The position numbers and the translations under genes are program-made. Positions 11,559-24,100 of a stretch of 64,000 nt of DNA are shown here, one piece after another. This DNA is from Chrysaora quinquecirrha. Its lineage: Eukaryota; Cnidaria; Scyphozoa; Semaeostomeae; Pelagiidae. A model generated the notes under the pieces. The model was not told the DNA's origin. It was given only the letters and a program-made list of their open reading frames with translations, and ran no database searches. The DNA lies in assembly GCA_014526335.1 (NCBI GenBank), contig JACTAT010000352.1, positions 90,092 through 154,091 on the forward strand, in the 5' to 3' direction. Numbering within the stretch: the first letter of the stretch is position 1; every line of letters begins with the position of its first letter.

Positions 11559-12048
11559 AGAGCTGTTGGTTACTTGGTTACCTAGTTAGACCCTTAGTTA
11601 GTGAGCAAGAAAGAGATATTAGTTTTTCTTCTTAGTTCTGACAAAAAAGGCAGTTGGAATTGGTTGGTTGATGGCCTTTGGGACATACAAATACAAAAAC
11701 CAAAACCAAAACAAAAAAACCATAAATAAGAAAATAAGGACAGGTTAGTATGAAAAACTTGCTTATTGAAAAAGGGCTGGTCCAATTCAATAAATAAAGG
11801 TTCATTTATCTTAAGTTGATAAGAGGAATGTGCAGAATCCAGAACTGTGATACAATCTTCTGAGTACAGATTGCGAAACCTTTCAGAATTCTGAATATTT
11901 TTGTAGATATTGGAACTCTTATTTGACTAAAAATGCTCTGACAACATTTAAGGAACATCAGCAAAAACTAAAATAGTTAGTCAAAAGCCAAGTGAAAGTA
12001 CTTCTACGATAAACTGATGTGCGGAGTGGAACAGTACAGTAGAAGGAC
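11559..12048. other. Intergenic, nothing recognised
   Basis: Low-complexity ACCAAAACCAAAAC run near 11,695-11,720; otherwise no structure seen. Confidence 0.4.
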
Positions 12049-12484
12049 ATGCTTACATGTGTTCCTCTACAAGCCAGTGGCAAAGAATCCAACAGTGACT
12101 GTGTTGTTATTGTGAATAAGATCTTTGTGGAAATAGAAGTCACCGTTGCTGACAATGGACTCAACAGAGTCCACCGTATTGGCAAAAAGGAAAAGAATGC
12201 AGATGGTATAATGGAACATCCTCTAATCATGAAGTTTATATTGTGGAAGTACCGCACTGTCATGTATAGAGGTAGGAAAAAATTTAAAAGTCTGAAAATT
12301 CTATTGTATCTGACTGCAAGAAGAGCAAAGCTTCTTTCAAAGGCTCGATTGATGGTGAAGGACAACCCCAGCATTGATTATTGTTGCAGATGTTAACTGT
12401 CGTTTGGTTATCAAGACAACAAGTGGAGACTTCAAATTTTTTAATTGTGAAGAAGAGCTATTAGATACTCTTTCTGAAATATGA
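12049..12484 (+). pseudogene. LINE ORF1-like nucleic-acid-binding protein fragment
   Basis: The plus strand reads LNRVHRIGKKEK, then a hydrophobic MKF..W..R.VMYRGRKK segment and LTARRAKLLSKAR. After a one-base shift near 12,385 it continues as VADVNCRLVIK..SGDFKFFN up to a TGA at 12,482-12,484. This is the 'hRiGk....rpiivkF..w..R..vy..Rk' plus 'fadvNcrL..K...G....F' arrangement of L1-like ORF1 proteins from non-LTR retrotransposons. The frameshift and the absence of an ORF2 next to it mark it as a remnant. Confidence 0.5.
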
Positions 12485-13369
12485 ACACATTGAGACTTAC
12501 CGTACTCTTTCCCCAGGTATTTTTGGCCTTCGGGTCAATTTTTTGTGTATTGTTTTTTTAGCTTGATCAAGCTTTGTTAACAGGATACTTTTCCTTGAAT
12601 CTCCAGATAAATTGTCAAACTGATAAATTCTGTGCCTGCCATTTCACCATTGAAAGGTAACATAATTTTTCGATTTTTAGGATTCGTAAATAGTTTTTTG
12701 AACTGAAAAAAAATAAAATCAAGAAAAGAAAACCAAATAAAAAGAGTAAAAAGTAAATTTAATATAAATGAAATTAAAATTTCTTAATGTAAAAAGAAGA
12801 TAAAATCTCATGTTAATAAATCTTTTTTTGAAATTTCTTTAAAGTAAAAATTCCTTAAGGTAGCTATGGGCCACCATATTAATGAAACTGAAAATGAAAG
12901 CAGCGTTTCTGCAACAAAATTGTGCAGCACATCTTTAGTTTATTCTTCATTTCAAAATCCAAATATTGCATTTACATATTAATATGGCCGCCAAAATAGA
13001 TGTAGAAGAAGGAAAGAAAAAATCTATACTATCTGAGGTGGGTATAACATTTAATTAAACACCTAATTGCCTCATTACACTGAATTTCATTGCACTTTTA
13101 CTTATTTACTTTTTACATCTTATATGAGATCAGGGAAACATGCAAAAGAAATCTGGAAGAAGAACCAACTGCAGATAGAGTTGTTATGCTTTAGAGGTTT
13201 GTTATTTTATAATGTTCTGTTGCTTTTAAAAGTGTATAGTATTTTGCTGCTTATAAAAGTATATAATATTGTGGCTTAAAACATCATATTATTTTTTGTT
13301 GCTTATAAAAGTATAAGGTTACTACAAATGTTGAACAAAACTTCAGGTATTAAGGGCTGTATTCTTTGT
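12485..13369. other. AT-rich intergenic DNA
   Basis: Three short near-repeats of TGCTTATAAAAGTATA (about 13,245-13,315) are the only structure I see. Confidence 0.4.
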
Positions 13370-14400
13370 ACAGTTCTTTCGTGTCCATAAATTCCAAACC
13401 ATGCACTTCTTGCCTTTGGTTCAATAAAGTGTCTTAACTCATCCAAGGCATCCTCTTGTAAATGACATGCAATATTCTACACCATAACTCTGCATTCTGC
13501 TGTATCAATAAGTGGACCTTGTGAGTCAATCCCATAATCTTGAGCCTCCCCCTAAAAGAAATTAGGTGAAATGGTAATGACAAGCAGCCTGTTACTTGGA
13601 CTATTGTAATAATGACACTAAATTGCCACTTACTTGTGATTCTAGTTGCCATATTTCGCTACCAATTTTTGAGTTGTTATCAAAAGTTGATTAAAAGATA
13701 AGCTGCTGTCTGTTTTCAGATGGTGGCAATTTCATGCAGCTGCGAATTCTCTTAAATGTTTTCTTATTTCTTGTAACAAGACAAAGTGTAATGGAAACAT
13801 TAAAAGATCATCCTTGTTAATCACCATTTCGGTCTGTTCAAGGTGTGCGAAAATCCCATAATAAATATATAACACACCCAGGTACAGATCTACCCACAAG
13901 GGCTCAATGCAGTGGTTATGGACACCTTTTCCAGCTATGGATCTTTGACAATCCAATCCTGTCTATGGATTGAACATATAGCAAGCCACTTCGACATTCT
14001 CCATGCCCATGTCTCCAAGAACTCTCGAAGGCAAACCATACTCTGCAACTCCTTCTTTGAATACTCAAAGAACAGTGTCTGCTTTGTTGCTATTGCAGCA
14101 ATACAAATAGAGAAATTTCCTGCTATAGCCATCAATGCAGCCATGAATTATCAATTTCCACTTAAAAAGCTAGAATGCATTTCAGATACTCCAATTATAC
14201 TTCACATAATGCAGAGAAAGCTTGATGATGCGATTCTTGATATGAAAAGGAAGTAGTGAAAATTTTCTATTGTTTAACTTTTGTCAATCAGTCTCATAAA
14301 GACAGTACGCCTTGTTGTTGAAAGTTTTAATACACTGGTGAAAACTCCTTCAGGATCAGCATGTTGCAGAGACTCCTGAAGTCTCCTTTCAAGTACTATA
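13370..14400 (-). pseudogene. DDE integrase-like protein (rve superfamily), decayed
   Basis: Read from 14,400 downward. An N-terminal RRLQESLQHADPEGVF segment leads to IIHGCIDGYSRKFLYLY (first Asp), LPSRVLGDMGMENVEV (second Asp), and HNHCIEPLWVDLYLG (Glu). The second Asp and the Glu are separated by 35 codons, the canonical D-35-E spacing. A C-terminal tail with DYGIDSQGPL and FIEPKARSAWFGIY follows down to about 13,370. The 'IHGGIDGYSR..LPSRV..D.G.EN..V' protein family occurs in fish and invertebrates and is thought to be transposon-derived. Stops lie inside the core (TAG between the second Asp and Glu; TGA at 13,732-13,734 at a Trp position; others), so it is inactive. Confidence 0.65.
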
Positions 14401-15623
14401 ATTCCACCACTCAACACAAACCATGCATAGGTCAGTGTCCAAAATTTGGATTCTGTGATGTTAGATCTTTAATCTTCCTGTCAAGATAATTATCCCTGAT
14501 GTTTAAATAGGAATTTTCACTGCTTATTCAAAACTGTACCATTCGTCATTAAAGAGTGCTTTTGCTTAATGATGTCATTTTGGCCATGAACAGTATGGGT
14601 ATGCGAAAGTCACTTTACAGACAAAATTTGATTTGGCTCTGCGTTATGAGATTTCTTGGTCGGCCTCAGGCACCACCGCTTATCTTCCAAGCATGGTACC
14701 CATTCTCATCTGCAGCTCCTGAGGATTCAAATACTGCTACCATCTTTTTAGAAAGTTCTAAAGAAGAGAAGAATCCGTGTCATATATTTGAAGAAGAGAA
14801 GCATCCATGTCATATATCATTACATTCCAAAAGCAAACTTCACAAATTACCAACTTGGAAAAGAAGATAATATGCATCTTGTAATTGATTCTGTGATATA
14901 TCATGCACGAGTCAGCTACTTACTTCTTGGACATATGTGTGCTGCAATATTTGTCTTAGGGGCTTCATCATCATATTTATCATATTTTCAATGTAGTTTT
15001 AATAATGAAAAATCTCCGAGTTAAGAATGTACATAGTGCTCGAATAAAAAGCGCAAAGCAAATTTCAGCCTAAGTTATTGGAGCTGTATATAATATTTAA
15101 TCCTATTTTCCATTTACTCCTTTTTACTCCTAGCTCTGTCAACAAGGCCACGTGTTCAGATAAATAAAATATGATGACTAATATATTTAAATTTTGGTTT
15201 GACAAATCATAATTGAAATTAATAAGCTGTCACTAATACATTTCCATCACAGATTGACAAATCGCAAGTGAAAATTTTGATCACGGATTCAGGTGCACAT
15301 GAGAGCTGAAGAGAGACACTTTTTATTAAAGGACACAAGGGCCTGGAGAAAAATTGATTCTTTGCAGTTCCACTACATTTTGTTTTCATGGACAAGAATA
15401 TACAAATTATTTTGTGCATCAGTGTATACGTAAAAGGGGATGCAGGGCAACAATTTCAACTTTCAATTTTATATTAATGACTTGAAACATGAAGTTATGT
15501 CGTCATATAAGAAAACCAAGCAGGAAAATACGATTAAGAATAATCAAAAACAAAACAAAACAATAACAAACAGCAATTTAGCAAACTAGGATAACGAATT
15601 CGAACATTGACCAAGCTGCACTA
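14401..15623. other. Unassigned region
   Basis: Open frames at 14,556-15,024 on the plus strand match nothing I know. A direct duplication of GAAGAGAAG..CC.TGTCATATAT occurs at about 14,763-14,818. Confidence 0.3.
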
Positions 15624-16266
15624 GATTCACGTTACTTTTGAACGAATGTTAAATGGGTCTCTTATAAATTTAACCACCTCCAAAACTATTTCTTTCCTTT
15701 CATTAGACAGAATGAATATGTTTTGGTCCTGTGACAAGTTATCGAAATATTTAGAGTCGATTCTCAAGACATCATATAGTTTTTCAAGTAAGGAGTTGCA
15801 TTTGACACATGATGTAAGAAAGTGGAGTTTGTCTTCAGTTTCTCCACTATCATATTGCAAGCAGATCCTAGATGTAGGAGGAATACCCTCTCTTCTGCCA
15901 GTCTTAATTCTCAGACTGTGGTCAGAACATCTGAATTATGCCTTGGATTTTCTCAATGGTCTTTCTTTTATTTGTAAATAAGGCCTTGCTTTTATGCATT
16001 CTTTGAAATCACTATACGAGCACAGTTTACTGTTTATCTGTCCAATTAACATTAAGCATTTCAGTAAAGTGCTCCTGAAGTATAACCTCATTGGATGCAA
16101 AGATCCAGAGAGAGATGTGGTCACTGTTTGTCTTAAAGCAGTGAAAATGGGCACGACTTTCATACAGGCCATCTTTAAATTCTTCAAACCACAGTTTGCA
16201 GATTTTCCTGTGGTTTTTTTTTATTTTGAGCCTTGGTAAAAATAAATTGTGTTTAGTTTGTCGCAT
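15624..16266 (-). pseudogene. LINE ORF2 remnant: endonuclease-RT linker joined to C-terminal tail
   Basis: The 5' part (16,266 to about 15,940) reads KICKLWFEEFKDGLYESR, like the WF..ec...r linker after LINE endonucleases. The 3' part reads SDHSLRIKTGRREGIPP, a cysteine pair, then GETEDKLHFLTSC..CNSLL, which is the post-RT Cys-rich tail of CR1/L2-like elements ('vEDE.HFl..C..y..lR'). The RT core that should lie between is absent, so the copy has a large internal deletion as well as frameshifts. Confidence 0.55.
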
Positions 16267-16638
16267 TAATCAAACTGATTTTTAATAGAAATATGCTAGA
16301 ATATACCTTGCATACAGATGCAGCGATTGAGCATCATGTAAAAAATTATAAACTTATCAAGGAAATATGTGTGCTCAAAGTTACATTACAAGGAACAAGA
16401 TTATAGAATATATAAGATCGGCTGGTGGACACATGGATAGAACTCATATTGGAGCTATCAGAGCCATTTGCCCAATTTGACGTGTAATGACGATAATTCA
16501 ATATTAATTTTGTTTCAATAATAAAAGTAAGAATAAAAATATAACAATTTAAAAAGAAAAATAGAAATCAATTAATAATGGTTTACAATATGTACAAATA
16601 GTTAATACGTTTTAGAGTGGGAATAACAATAAATAGAG
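16267..16638. other. Probable 3' UTR of the downstream-facing LINE plus AT-rich DNA
   Basis: Lies just 3' of the LINE ORF ending at 16,639; no coding signal. Confidence 0.35.
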
Positions 16639-19600
16639 TTAGAGACTTCCTATAAGGTAATTTTTCATATTTCTTTTGAAAGATAATTTAGTGGCAGCAT
16701 TTTTCAAATCTAGAGGCAGAGAATGCTATAAGTTGACACCATCAAATGTAAGAAAGTTTCTCTTAAAATTTGTGGAAATCGATTGAAAAGAAAAGCCAAG
16801 GCTAGAAGATTGTCTAGTATTGTAATTATGAAGGTTTTTTGTTTTTAAAAATTCTGCTCCTAGAGTAGAAGAGCTAGCATCTTTATTTATATGGAACATG
16901 AATTTTGCTGTTTCAAGCTTGTAGAGATTATCGAAATTCAAAAGTTTCAAATGTTTAAAGATTGGGTCGGTATTGGCTGTGTACGATGCAAAATCAGCTA
17001 CTCTAACAGCTTTTTTGTAAGCTGCATTTTAGGGTTTCTAAAATTGTTTCCTGCGCATCCCCAGTTTAAAATACCATACAGTGCATGAGATTGAATAAAT
17101 GGGCTATAAAGTGTTCGTAAAGTACTTTTTGGCACAAAATGTCTCAGTTTATATAGAACTCCAATACCTCTAGATATTTTAATGTTTACTTGTTTACATG
17201 TTGTTTCCAATATAGGTTTTCATCTATTATAATGCCAAGATACTTTGTATAGTTTTCCTGCTTAAGTTGTTCATCGTTTATTATAAAGTTTATAGTTTTA
17301 GGTACTTTTCTTGGACTGATTATAAGGAAGTTAGATTTAGATACATTTAAGGAGAGCTTATTAGCTAATAGCCATACAGATACTTTTGTCAGTTGAGAAT
17401 TCACAGTTTGTTCAATAATATCAAGATTTTTATTTGCAAATAAAATACTGGTGTCATCAGCAAACAGACAAAAATTTAGCTCTTTGGAAGAGTTGTATAT
17501 ATCATTGATGAACAGTAGAAATAACAGGGGTCCAAGCACACTTTCCTGTGGAACACCACATTTTATTTCACGTTCTGTTGAAGTTTCACCATTTGCAGTT
17601 ACTACTTGCTTCCATTTATTTAAGTATGATTTAAACTATGAAAGAGCTATTCCTCTGATACCATAAAGCTCTAGTTTTTTAATAGGATGTCGTGATTAAC
17701 AGTATCAAATGCCTTACTAAAATCAAGAAAAATGCAGCAAGAGAAAAGGCCTTTTTCTATATTGTTTATTAGCTGAGATTGTGACTCTAAAATTGCTAGA
17801 GAAGTGGACTTATTCTCTTGAAAACCGTATTGATGTTTGTATATGATATCATTTCTTCCTAAAAAACTTACCAAACGAGAATTATAGAGATAGGACAAAA
17901 ATTTCCACATTCCAGTTTTGATTTGTTTTGTGTATAGGAGTGACTTTTGCAAATTTCAATTTATCTGGGAAGATTCCTTCTGCAAATTAAGAGTTTGCTA
18001 TCGTGGAAAAAGGTTCAGAGATAGTGTAACGAACTAGTTTAATCAGCTTAGTCGGAACATTGTAAGAATCATTTGATTTACTTTCATGAAGATTAGCTAT
18101 TATATCGTTGACCTCTTGCGGGGTCACTGGTTGTAGAAATATGCTATTCATGTTTGAAGTCGTCAAATATTCATTAAAATCCTTTGTAGATGGTTTCATT
18201 TTTTCAACTAATTTCTGTGCAACTGAAGTAAAGTACTGATTAAATGAATTAGCTACAATTTTGCTATCAGATGTAAATTTTCCGTTTATTAGTAAATTAT
18301 GTTTAACATTATTATTTTTATTGTTTTTAGCATTCATTATTTCTTTAATTCCAGACCAAAGTTTCTTACTATTCTTTTGAAATTTTTCAAAATATGAAGC
18401 ATAGTAGCTTTTTTTGCTTTTACTTATAAAATGATTAATAAGATCCCTATAGTTTTTATATTTTTTATATATACAGGGGTTTTTTGTTTTTAGAAATTTC
18501 TTGTAATATTTATTTTTAATGGAGATGGATTTTAAAATTCCTTTAGTGATCCAAGGCTTTAATTTTTGTTTATATGCTTTCTGTGAGACTGGTTTTAAGG
18601 GAACATGTTTATCAATAGAGTTTTTGTGGATTTTTGTGGAATAAGTCATATTGGGTATTTGCTCCTTTCATTGAATTTATTGACGATTCAAGGTTCATTT
18701 TTCTTAAATCATGTACGTATAAATCAGGGTTGAAGTTCTTATAATCTCGAAAAAATCCTCTATTGTCTTTTGTGGATTTTAATTGCAAGTCTTTGCAGAA
18801 AATGAAATTAGGCATATGATCAGATAGTTTGGGAGTTAGATTTCCACTAAAAGTCTCAAGATCAATAAAATTCAAAAAATATTTTCAATTAATGATGGTT
18901 TACTATGATTCAATACTTTGCTGGGCTGAAGAATATGCAGCTGAAAAAAGTTCGAGAGCAGTAAATTTAAGAAACTTTCTGCATATTCATCAGAGTCAAT
19001 ATTTAAAAAATTAATGTTGAAGTCTCCGGTTATAAAAACAGTTTTCTTTTCTTTTCTTATTTTTCTCGAAATTGTATTTGTTAGGTATTCTAAGAATTTC
19101 TTATCATTTCTCTTTCTTTGGTGACGATAGACAACTGCAACTAGGGAACTTTTGTTCTTATTAGACTTAATCTCTATCCAGTTGGCTTCAAACTCGCATT
19201 CATTATCTGTGTGTGAGAAATCTAAATCTGCTCTAGGAGTAAAGCAAAGTTCATCAGAAACAAAGAAACCACACCCTGCTTTTAAACTTTTGCCTAGTGT
19301 TCCATGATACTTTTGGTAACCTGGAATAGATAGGTTATTAATAGTTGATTCATTGTTTTTAGTTAGCCATGTCTCTGATAAGGCTATGAAATCAAATTTA
19401 TGTTCTAGTGATGTCGTTAATAATTCTAAATTCTCAAAATTTTTATTAAGCGAACAAATATTAGTATGCATAAGGCTAAATAATGGTGATTTACTTTGAT
19501 TTAACTTATTGCATAACTTATGATATTCATGTATGGTATAATATTTAAAATTCGAGTTAGAGTTCAAGTTATGATCAACATCATTATCAAAGTTAGGGTG

Positions 19601-20188
19601 CAATTTATTTAAATTCAATTTATTAAGATTAAGCCCAGTTATAGTATCAAGACTGTCGTAATCTGTTAAATCCGTTGTGTCTTTACAAGAACAATATTCG
19701 TTTGAGTTAAAATTGCCGTGTAAGATCTCATGATTGTCAATATTATTGAAAGGAAAAGCGTCATCGCGACAGCTCTAGCATTGTTGGATCTTGGCACCGA
19801 AATCAATGATTTCCTGTTTAGATAAAAAAGAGCATTTTTCAATGTGAATAAATGTTTTACAACAATTGCAAGCTACCGCCTTTTCAATATTATTCACACG
19901 CCGGTCGCAAACTGAACACGTTTCATCAAAATTTCTGGGTAGGTCGTATCCGGTTGCATTTTTGACTAAAAACGGATAGTTTGTAAACTTTTGAAAGGGT
20001 AAGGCCGGAATTAAACATTTTTTACAAAGCCAATTTAATGTCAAATTTTTTCCTAATTCTAGAAAAACCTTACGGGTTAAACGGCTACATTCAAGATGAA
20101 TCCATTTGCAACCAATGTCGAACTGGATACAATCTTGACTATCGTGTGCTATCTCATTGCACTTTGGGCAAATTATGTTGTCATTCAT
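16639..20188 (-). pseudogene. CR1-type LINE ORF2: PHD finger, EEP endonuclease, reverse transcriptase
   Basis: From ATG at 20,188 the protein starts with a PHD-like finger (CPKCNEIAHD, WIHLECS, WLCKKC, CSVCDRR, CNCCKTF). In the same frame, after a TAG at 19,775-19,777, comes an EEP nuclease (HTNICSLNKNFENL, ALSETWLT, VITGDFN-like FITGDFNIN). Then follow a linker (KYKNYRDLINHFISKSKKSYY) and the RT (HQYGFQENKST, DFSKAFDTVNH, FADDTS near 17,451-17,465). The tail ends at a TAA at 16,639-16,641. Frameshifts near 18,870, 18,630, 17,950 and 17,200 and stops, including a TAG at a Trp position near 16,725, inactivate it. Such elements insert by target-primed reverse transcription. Confidence 0.85.
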
Positions 20189-20337
20189 ACTAGCCTAGTA
20201 GGGAGTGTTATCAAAGGGAATCTGTAAAATTTGATATTAAAAATATAAAAGATACAACCTGAGCATAAGAAATAAGTCTGTTCGATATCTCTCTATGATA
20301 GAATTTCAGAATTTCAGTCTTTTTCTTTGTGAATTTA

Positions 20338-20640
20338 TCAAATTTCAGTCATTTTCTTTGTGATGTCGTCTTCATTTGCAATCTTGAGTTTCGCTGATTC
20401 GCTGTCTTTCCTGGCATATATCGTTCCATTTTTCGACCAAGCGAATTTCCAATTAAGCACTTTCTGCTTGTTGCGGACTTTCTTAGATAACGCTTTTGAG
20501 CGTCTTAACAGTGATTCATTGATGTATACTTTCCCTTGTTTATCATTTGTTGGAGCAGAGAACCCAAGATCGGTGATTGTAGTAGACTTTATTTCGTTTC
20601 TGTTGTACATAATGTTATCTCTTACTTTTTGTGGGGCCTA
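20338..20640 (-). pseudogene. LINE ORF1 C-terminal segment
   Basis: The minus strand reads QGKVYINESLLRRSKALSKK, then LNWKFAWSKNGTIYARKD, ending at 20,338. The pattern 'GKVYiNEsL.rr.k.l......k....ykyvWt.nG.iyvR' is the C-terminal domain of ORF1 proteins in CR1-like LINEs. It lies 150 bp upstream of ORF2 in the same direction, so it belongs to the same copy, which is 5'-truncated within ORF1. Confidence 0.6.
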
Positions 20641-21173
20641 CATCTGTAAAAACAGCTCTAAACATACGCTTTTTAATAGAAGAGTGTTCTGGGCTTCCAT
20701 TTTTGAAAAGTCGCGCTAATTAATACAACTAGTTATTGATACCTGACTCATGACGCCGCTGCTTTCTTATAGAGAGTCAGTTGTGCGAAATGCAAACTCT
20801 AGACAACCATGAAATATTGAACCATTCAAAAAGTGCTGTGAATTTCAATGAATCAAAGTCGAATTATATTTCTTAAGACAACACGATAAATACATAAATA
20901 CCGTAAGAATAATACGAAACTCACCTATAGACCCAGGAATGGGTTATAGAAACTAAACAAAATGGCGGAACTGGCGGCTTCTTACTGTAAACCTAATCTA
21001 GAAATAGTAGCTATTCAAACAGCAAAATACTCGTATACTAACAAAAGTTGAGTTTACCAACAAAACAAAAATCGTATTATGATAAAAAGTATTAAGCACA
21101 AATTATTGTTGTCAAATTAATGACTTAGCGTCCTTGTTATGTTTTACTCAGGGCCCACAGTTCTCTCTACCAC
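20641..21173. other. Intergenic
   Basis: No coding or repeat signal beyond short open frames. Confidence 0.4.
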
Positions 21174-22451
21174 TTAGAGTTTCTGCACTGCACATGCGTG
21201 TCTGGATAAACCAGATCTGTAGGAGAACTGCGTCTTACAGAACTCGCACATGTATTTTATTTTGCTGTGAGATGCTGAAAAATGCCTCTTCAAGCACCTT
21301 TTGTCGGCAAATTTTTTCCCACAGCCGTTCACCTTGCATTCAAATCCTCCTGAACCAGGTGGTGCCCTTCCCTTGCCTTTGCACTTTAGCTTGTGTCTTG
21401 CGAGGTTGTGCCTGTAAGCGAATTTTGAGCCACATAGGGACACTCAAATCTCTCTCTCCAGTGTGTGTGACCATATGACCCTCCAACAAGTGCCTGTGGG
21501 TGAATTTCGCTCTGCATTGCGGAGCATCGCATCTAAAAAGATTGCCTTGAAAATGTTTCGCCTTCTTGTGATGTGCCAGGCTATCTTTCGAGGAAAATGT
21601 TTTTCCACAGTCGACCGCATCACATCGAAAATCCTGGCTGTCATGGTGGTTTGTGGCATGTCTTTTAGGGCAGCTTTGTCCCGGAAAAGTTTGCTACACT
21701 GTGGGCATGAGATTTTCATTCCTTGTGCACACTATCGAGATGTCTTTGAAGGGCATCCTTCCTTGAAAATTCCTTGCTGCATCCCGGTTTAGTGCAACGT
21801 AATCCGCTCTTCTTCCTCTCCTTTGCGTTGTCTTCCTTTTCTCTCCCATAATGCTGACTTATGTTCGAACTTTCTACTGTAAATGACGCATGTTGAGGAG
21901 CAGCAGCAGGAGTTTTAAATTTTGATAGGTGTTCATACTGCTGTAAAGGTTTCGTCATCGTCTCTGCTTTGGCTAAAGTCTAGAAAACTTTCACTCTCTG
22001 TTTCCTCAACTCTTGGGCCTCCACCCTGTTCGTCTTCTCTATACCTGGAACGGTTCTCCAAAACATTTTCAGTGAAAACAGGCTTTGGAAGAGTTAGTGG
22101 CTCTGCAAAAACGTTGACGACTCCAGTTCTTGATTATATAATACATTCCTGTTTTGGAATCCGGGTTGAGGGCTGCGAAATATCGATTTCTGTTGATGCT
22201 TAGGCCTACTGTTCTGTGACATTATGATTCATATGTTTGAGCATTGACTTCAAGGAATATTCTAGTCTGCTAGTTGATAATGTACCAAGTGCCAATCGAC
22301 AATAGTGTTTCTGGTATTTATAGCCAAACGAGGTAGTGAAATTGCGCCCATCACTGATTGGTTTGAAAAGCCTATTTTTTACAACATTAATGTTTTTAGA
22401 AATTTGTTTCCTGGAGATTAATAACCATGGACTAGATTTTGCTACCCGCAA
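21174..22451 (-). pseudogene. C2H2 zinc-finger protein with several frameshifts
   Basis: Reading from 22,451, an acidic/Ser-rich N-terminal part (EETESESFLDFSQSRDDD) precedes about seven C2H2 fingers: CTKPGCSKEF..RHLDSVH, CPQCSKLF.., CDAVDCGKTF..HHKKAKH, CDAPQCRAKF..GHMVTH, a CGSKFAYRHNLARH finger, CKVNGCGKKF..RHFSASH and CEFCKTQF..RHAC. It would be a nuclear DNA- or RNA-binding protein; the C-x4-C spacing and GCGK motifs recall TFIIIA-like fingers. The fingers fall in three frames, with shifts near 21,720, 21,650 and 21,440. Either it is a pseudogene or the assembly has indel errors. No intron is needed. Confidence 0.7.
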
Positions 22452-23063
22452 TTCATTTCACTTCGTAAGGTAATTAGCCATAAATGTAATTACAGAAATG
22501 CAAATGTACTTTTATAATTTAATCTGAAACACGCTCTTCTCATTCATTGAATACACTCTGTCTGTTTATTCATTCATATGCTTTCCCATTAAAAAGTTTT
22601 TTTGCTTCCTTTTGTTGTGAACTGACATCATAATCAAGCAATTAGTTATTGCATCACGCAACCAATTAGCAATTATATATATTCTTTGTTATCTCTCCAG
22701 TTATATTACATTGAACGTCCTTAACAAAAGCAGTTATCAGGCAACTAGCGGAGATTTAATTGAAAAATCAAAATGAAAACATCTAAACAAATTACTGGAG
22801 AAACTTAGCACGCAACAATCTTATTTTCAATCGAAATTCGATTAAGGTTGATGCAGAAAGGAAAATAGAATTGGATGTAGTCACGTGGTTCCTCTTTGTA
22901 CACGTTTTTTTTTAATAAGGAACCTTTGGTCTGAGTTGAGGCTCGAGTTCCTTAATTTTTCAACAAAATGAGGCTGAAAGTTCCTTATCTTGAGAGGAAT
23001 TTGCAAATAATCATCAAGTATTCGTTGTTTTTTATGCAGTAACAGGCTTTGATGTCACTCTTT
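22452..23063. other. AT-rich intergenic DNA
   Basis: Nothing recognised. Confidence 0.4.
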
Positions 23064-23400
23064 TTAGATTTCTACCCCAACTTTTCCTGCGATGTTGAGA
23101 ACTACATCTTCTGTATCCTGGCCATTTACTTGTGCTATTCTGCCGAATTCTAATGTGTCACGACAATTGTACTGCTCTAGTTCGTTGTTTTCTCTTTCTA
23201 GGACAGCAATGTTATGATTAAGGACTTTCATCACCTCTTTCAGCTCAGCGTTTTCTTCTCTCATTTTCCCATTATCCGGATACATTTGTCAGATGTGTTG
23301 CGTTGTTTTTCTATTGAGCTTTTAGAAATTCATTTGACTCTTCGATTTTACAAATTCGCTTGTCCATTTCTTTAAATTGGTTTGAGAAATCAGAAAGAAC
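23064..23400 (-). pseudogene. Coiled-coil plus RRM-start fragment of a LINE ORF1-like protein
   Basis: The minus strand reads a heptad-like helix (SNQFKEMDKRICKIEESNE, ENAELKEVMKVLNHN, LERENNELEQYN). It then reads CRDTLEFGRI..VNGQDTEDVVLNIAGKVGVEI, the 'e.y.RR.tLri.GIpe..gEdt...v..ia..lgv' signature of LINE ORF1 proteins. A stop (TAG) interrupts the helix near 23,315. Confidence 0.5.
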
Positions 23401-23658
23401 AAGAACAACAAGAACAAGAACAAGATCAAGAACAACCCAATACATTTAAATGGTAAGGAGTGAAAGTAGCTAGAAGTTGTTACAGTTGCGGTGGGTATGG
23501 GCACGTAACTATACAGTTTCCTGCATAAAGTAATTTTATTTCTGGTCAAATTTGTTTTCTTTGTCATAAACAAGGGCATCTTGCCTGCAATTTTTATCAT
23601 GCTGTTGCACACCAAAATCAAAGTCAAAATGTTGTTATTCAAAGAGGAAAATAACGGT
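23386..23658 (+). pseudogene. Gag nucleocapsid remnant with two CCHC zinc knuckles
   Basis: A single plus frame reads a Gln/Glu-rich tract (QKEQEQQEQEQDQEQ) followed by CYSCGGYGHVTIQF and CFLCHKQGHLACNF, two C-x2-C-x4-H-x4-X knuckles whose last Cys has mutated in both. In-frame TAAs occur after the Glu/Gln tract and between the knuckles. The layout is that of retrotransposon Gag. A Ty3-type RT piece on the same strand at 25,821-26,162 may be from the same copy, now separated by a foldback element. Confidence 0.55.
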
Positions 23659-24100
23659 TACGGACAAGATATGATTTGGGTCTACATCACATATTTTTCA
23701 GCATAACAAACTGTTTTTAAATTGTGAATTGTGACTTTCTATGACCTGCCATCGTTTTCTGTTTATGGTTGGTGGTACAATTAGGGGACAGGACCAGATT
23801 ATCCCAGTCTTAAAATAGAAGTTAGGGGTAAGATATGATTTGGGTCTATATCACATATTTTTAGCGTGTCAAACTCAGCATTTTCTTGAATTTCGGTCCT
23901 TGTATCATAATTTTCACAATCCTGATGCAATTCTACACTAATCTCCTGCACTTGGATGAGCTATTGCTGCCCTCCGTTATCGTTGCCAAGGACGCAAATA
24001 ACTCACCAACAAGCAAAGCAAATTTATTGTCTGAATTTAATACCAAATGTTCTTGAAGAGTTTTTTAATGTTGTACAAACGTAGAAAACTCAATTTTTTC
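23659..24100. other. Spacer between Gag remnant and foldback element
   Basis: Contains an imperfect direct repeat: ATATGATTTGGGTCTA followed by CATATTTTT occurs at about 23,669-23,700 and 23,831-23,862. No coding signal. Confidence 0.45.

Noticed and set aside
7589..13734. In-frame TGA at several expected Trp positions (7589, 11,049, 13,732, about 45,285), as if TGA coded Trp
   Set aside because: The same decayed genes also contain TAA and TAG stops and frameshifts, and the best-preserved ORFs (BEL Pol, Ulp1, integrase) use TGG for Trp. Ordinary TGG to TGA decay explains it.
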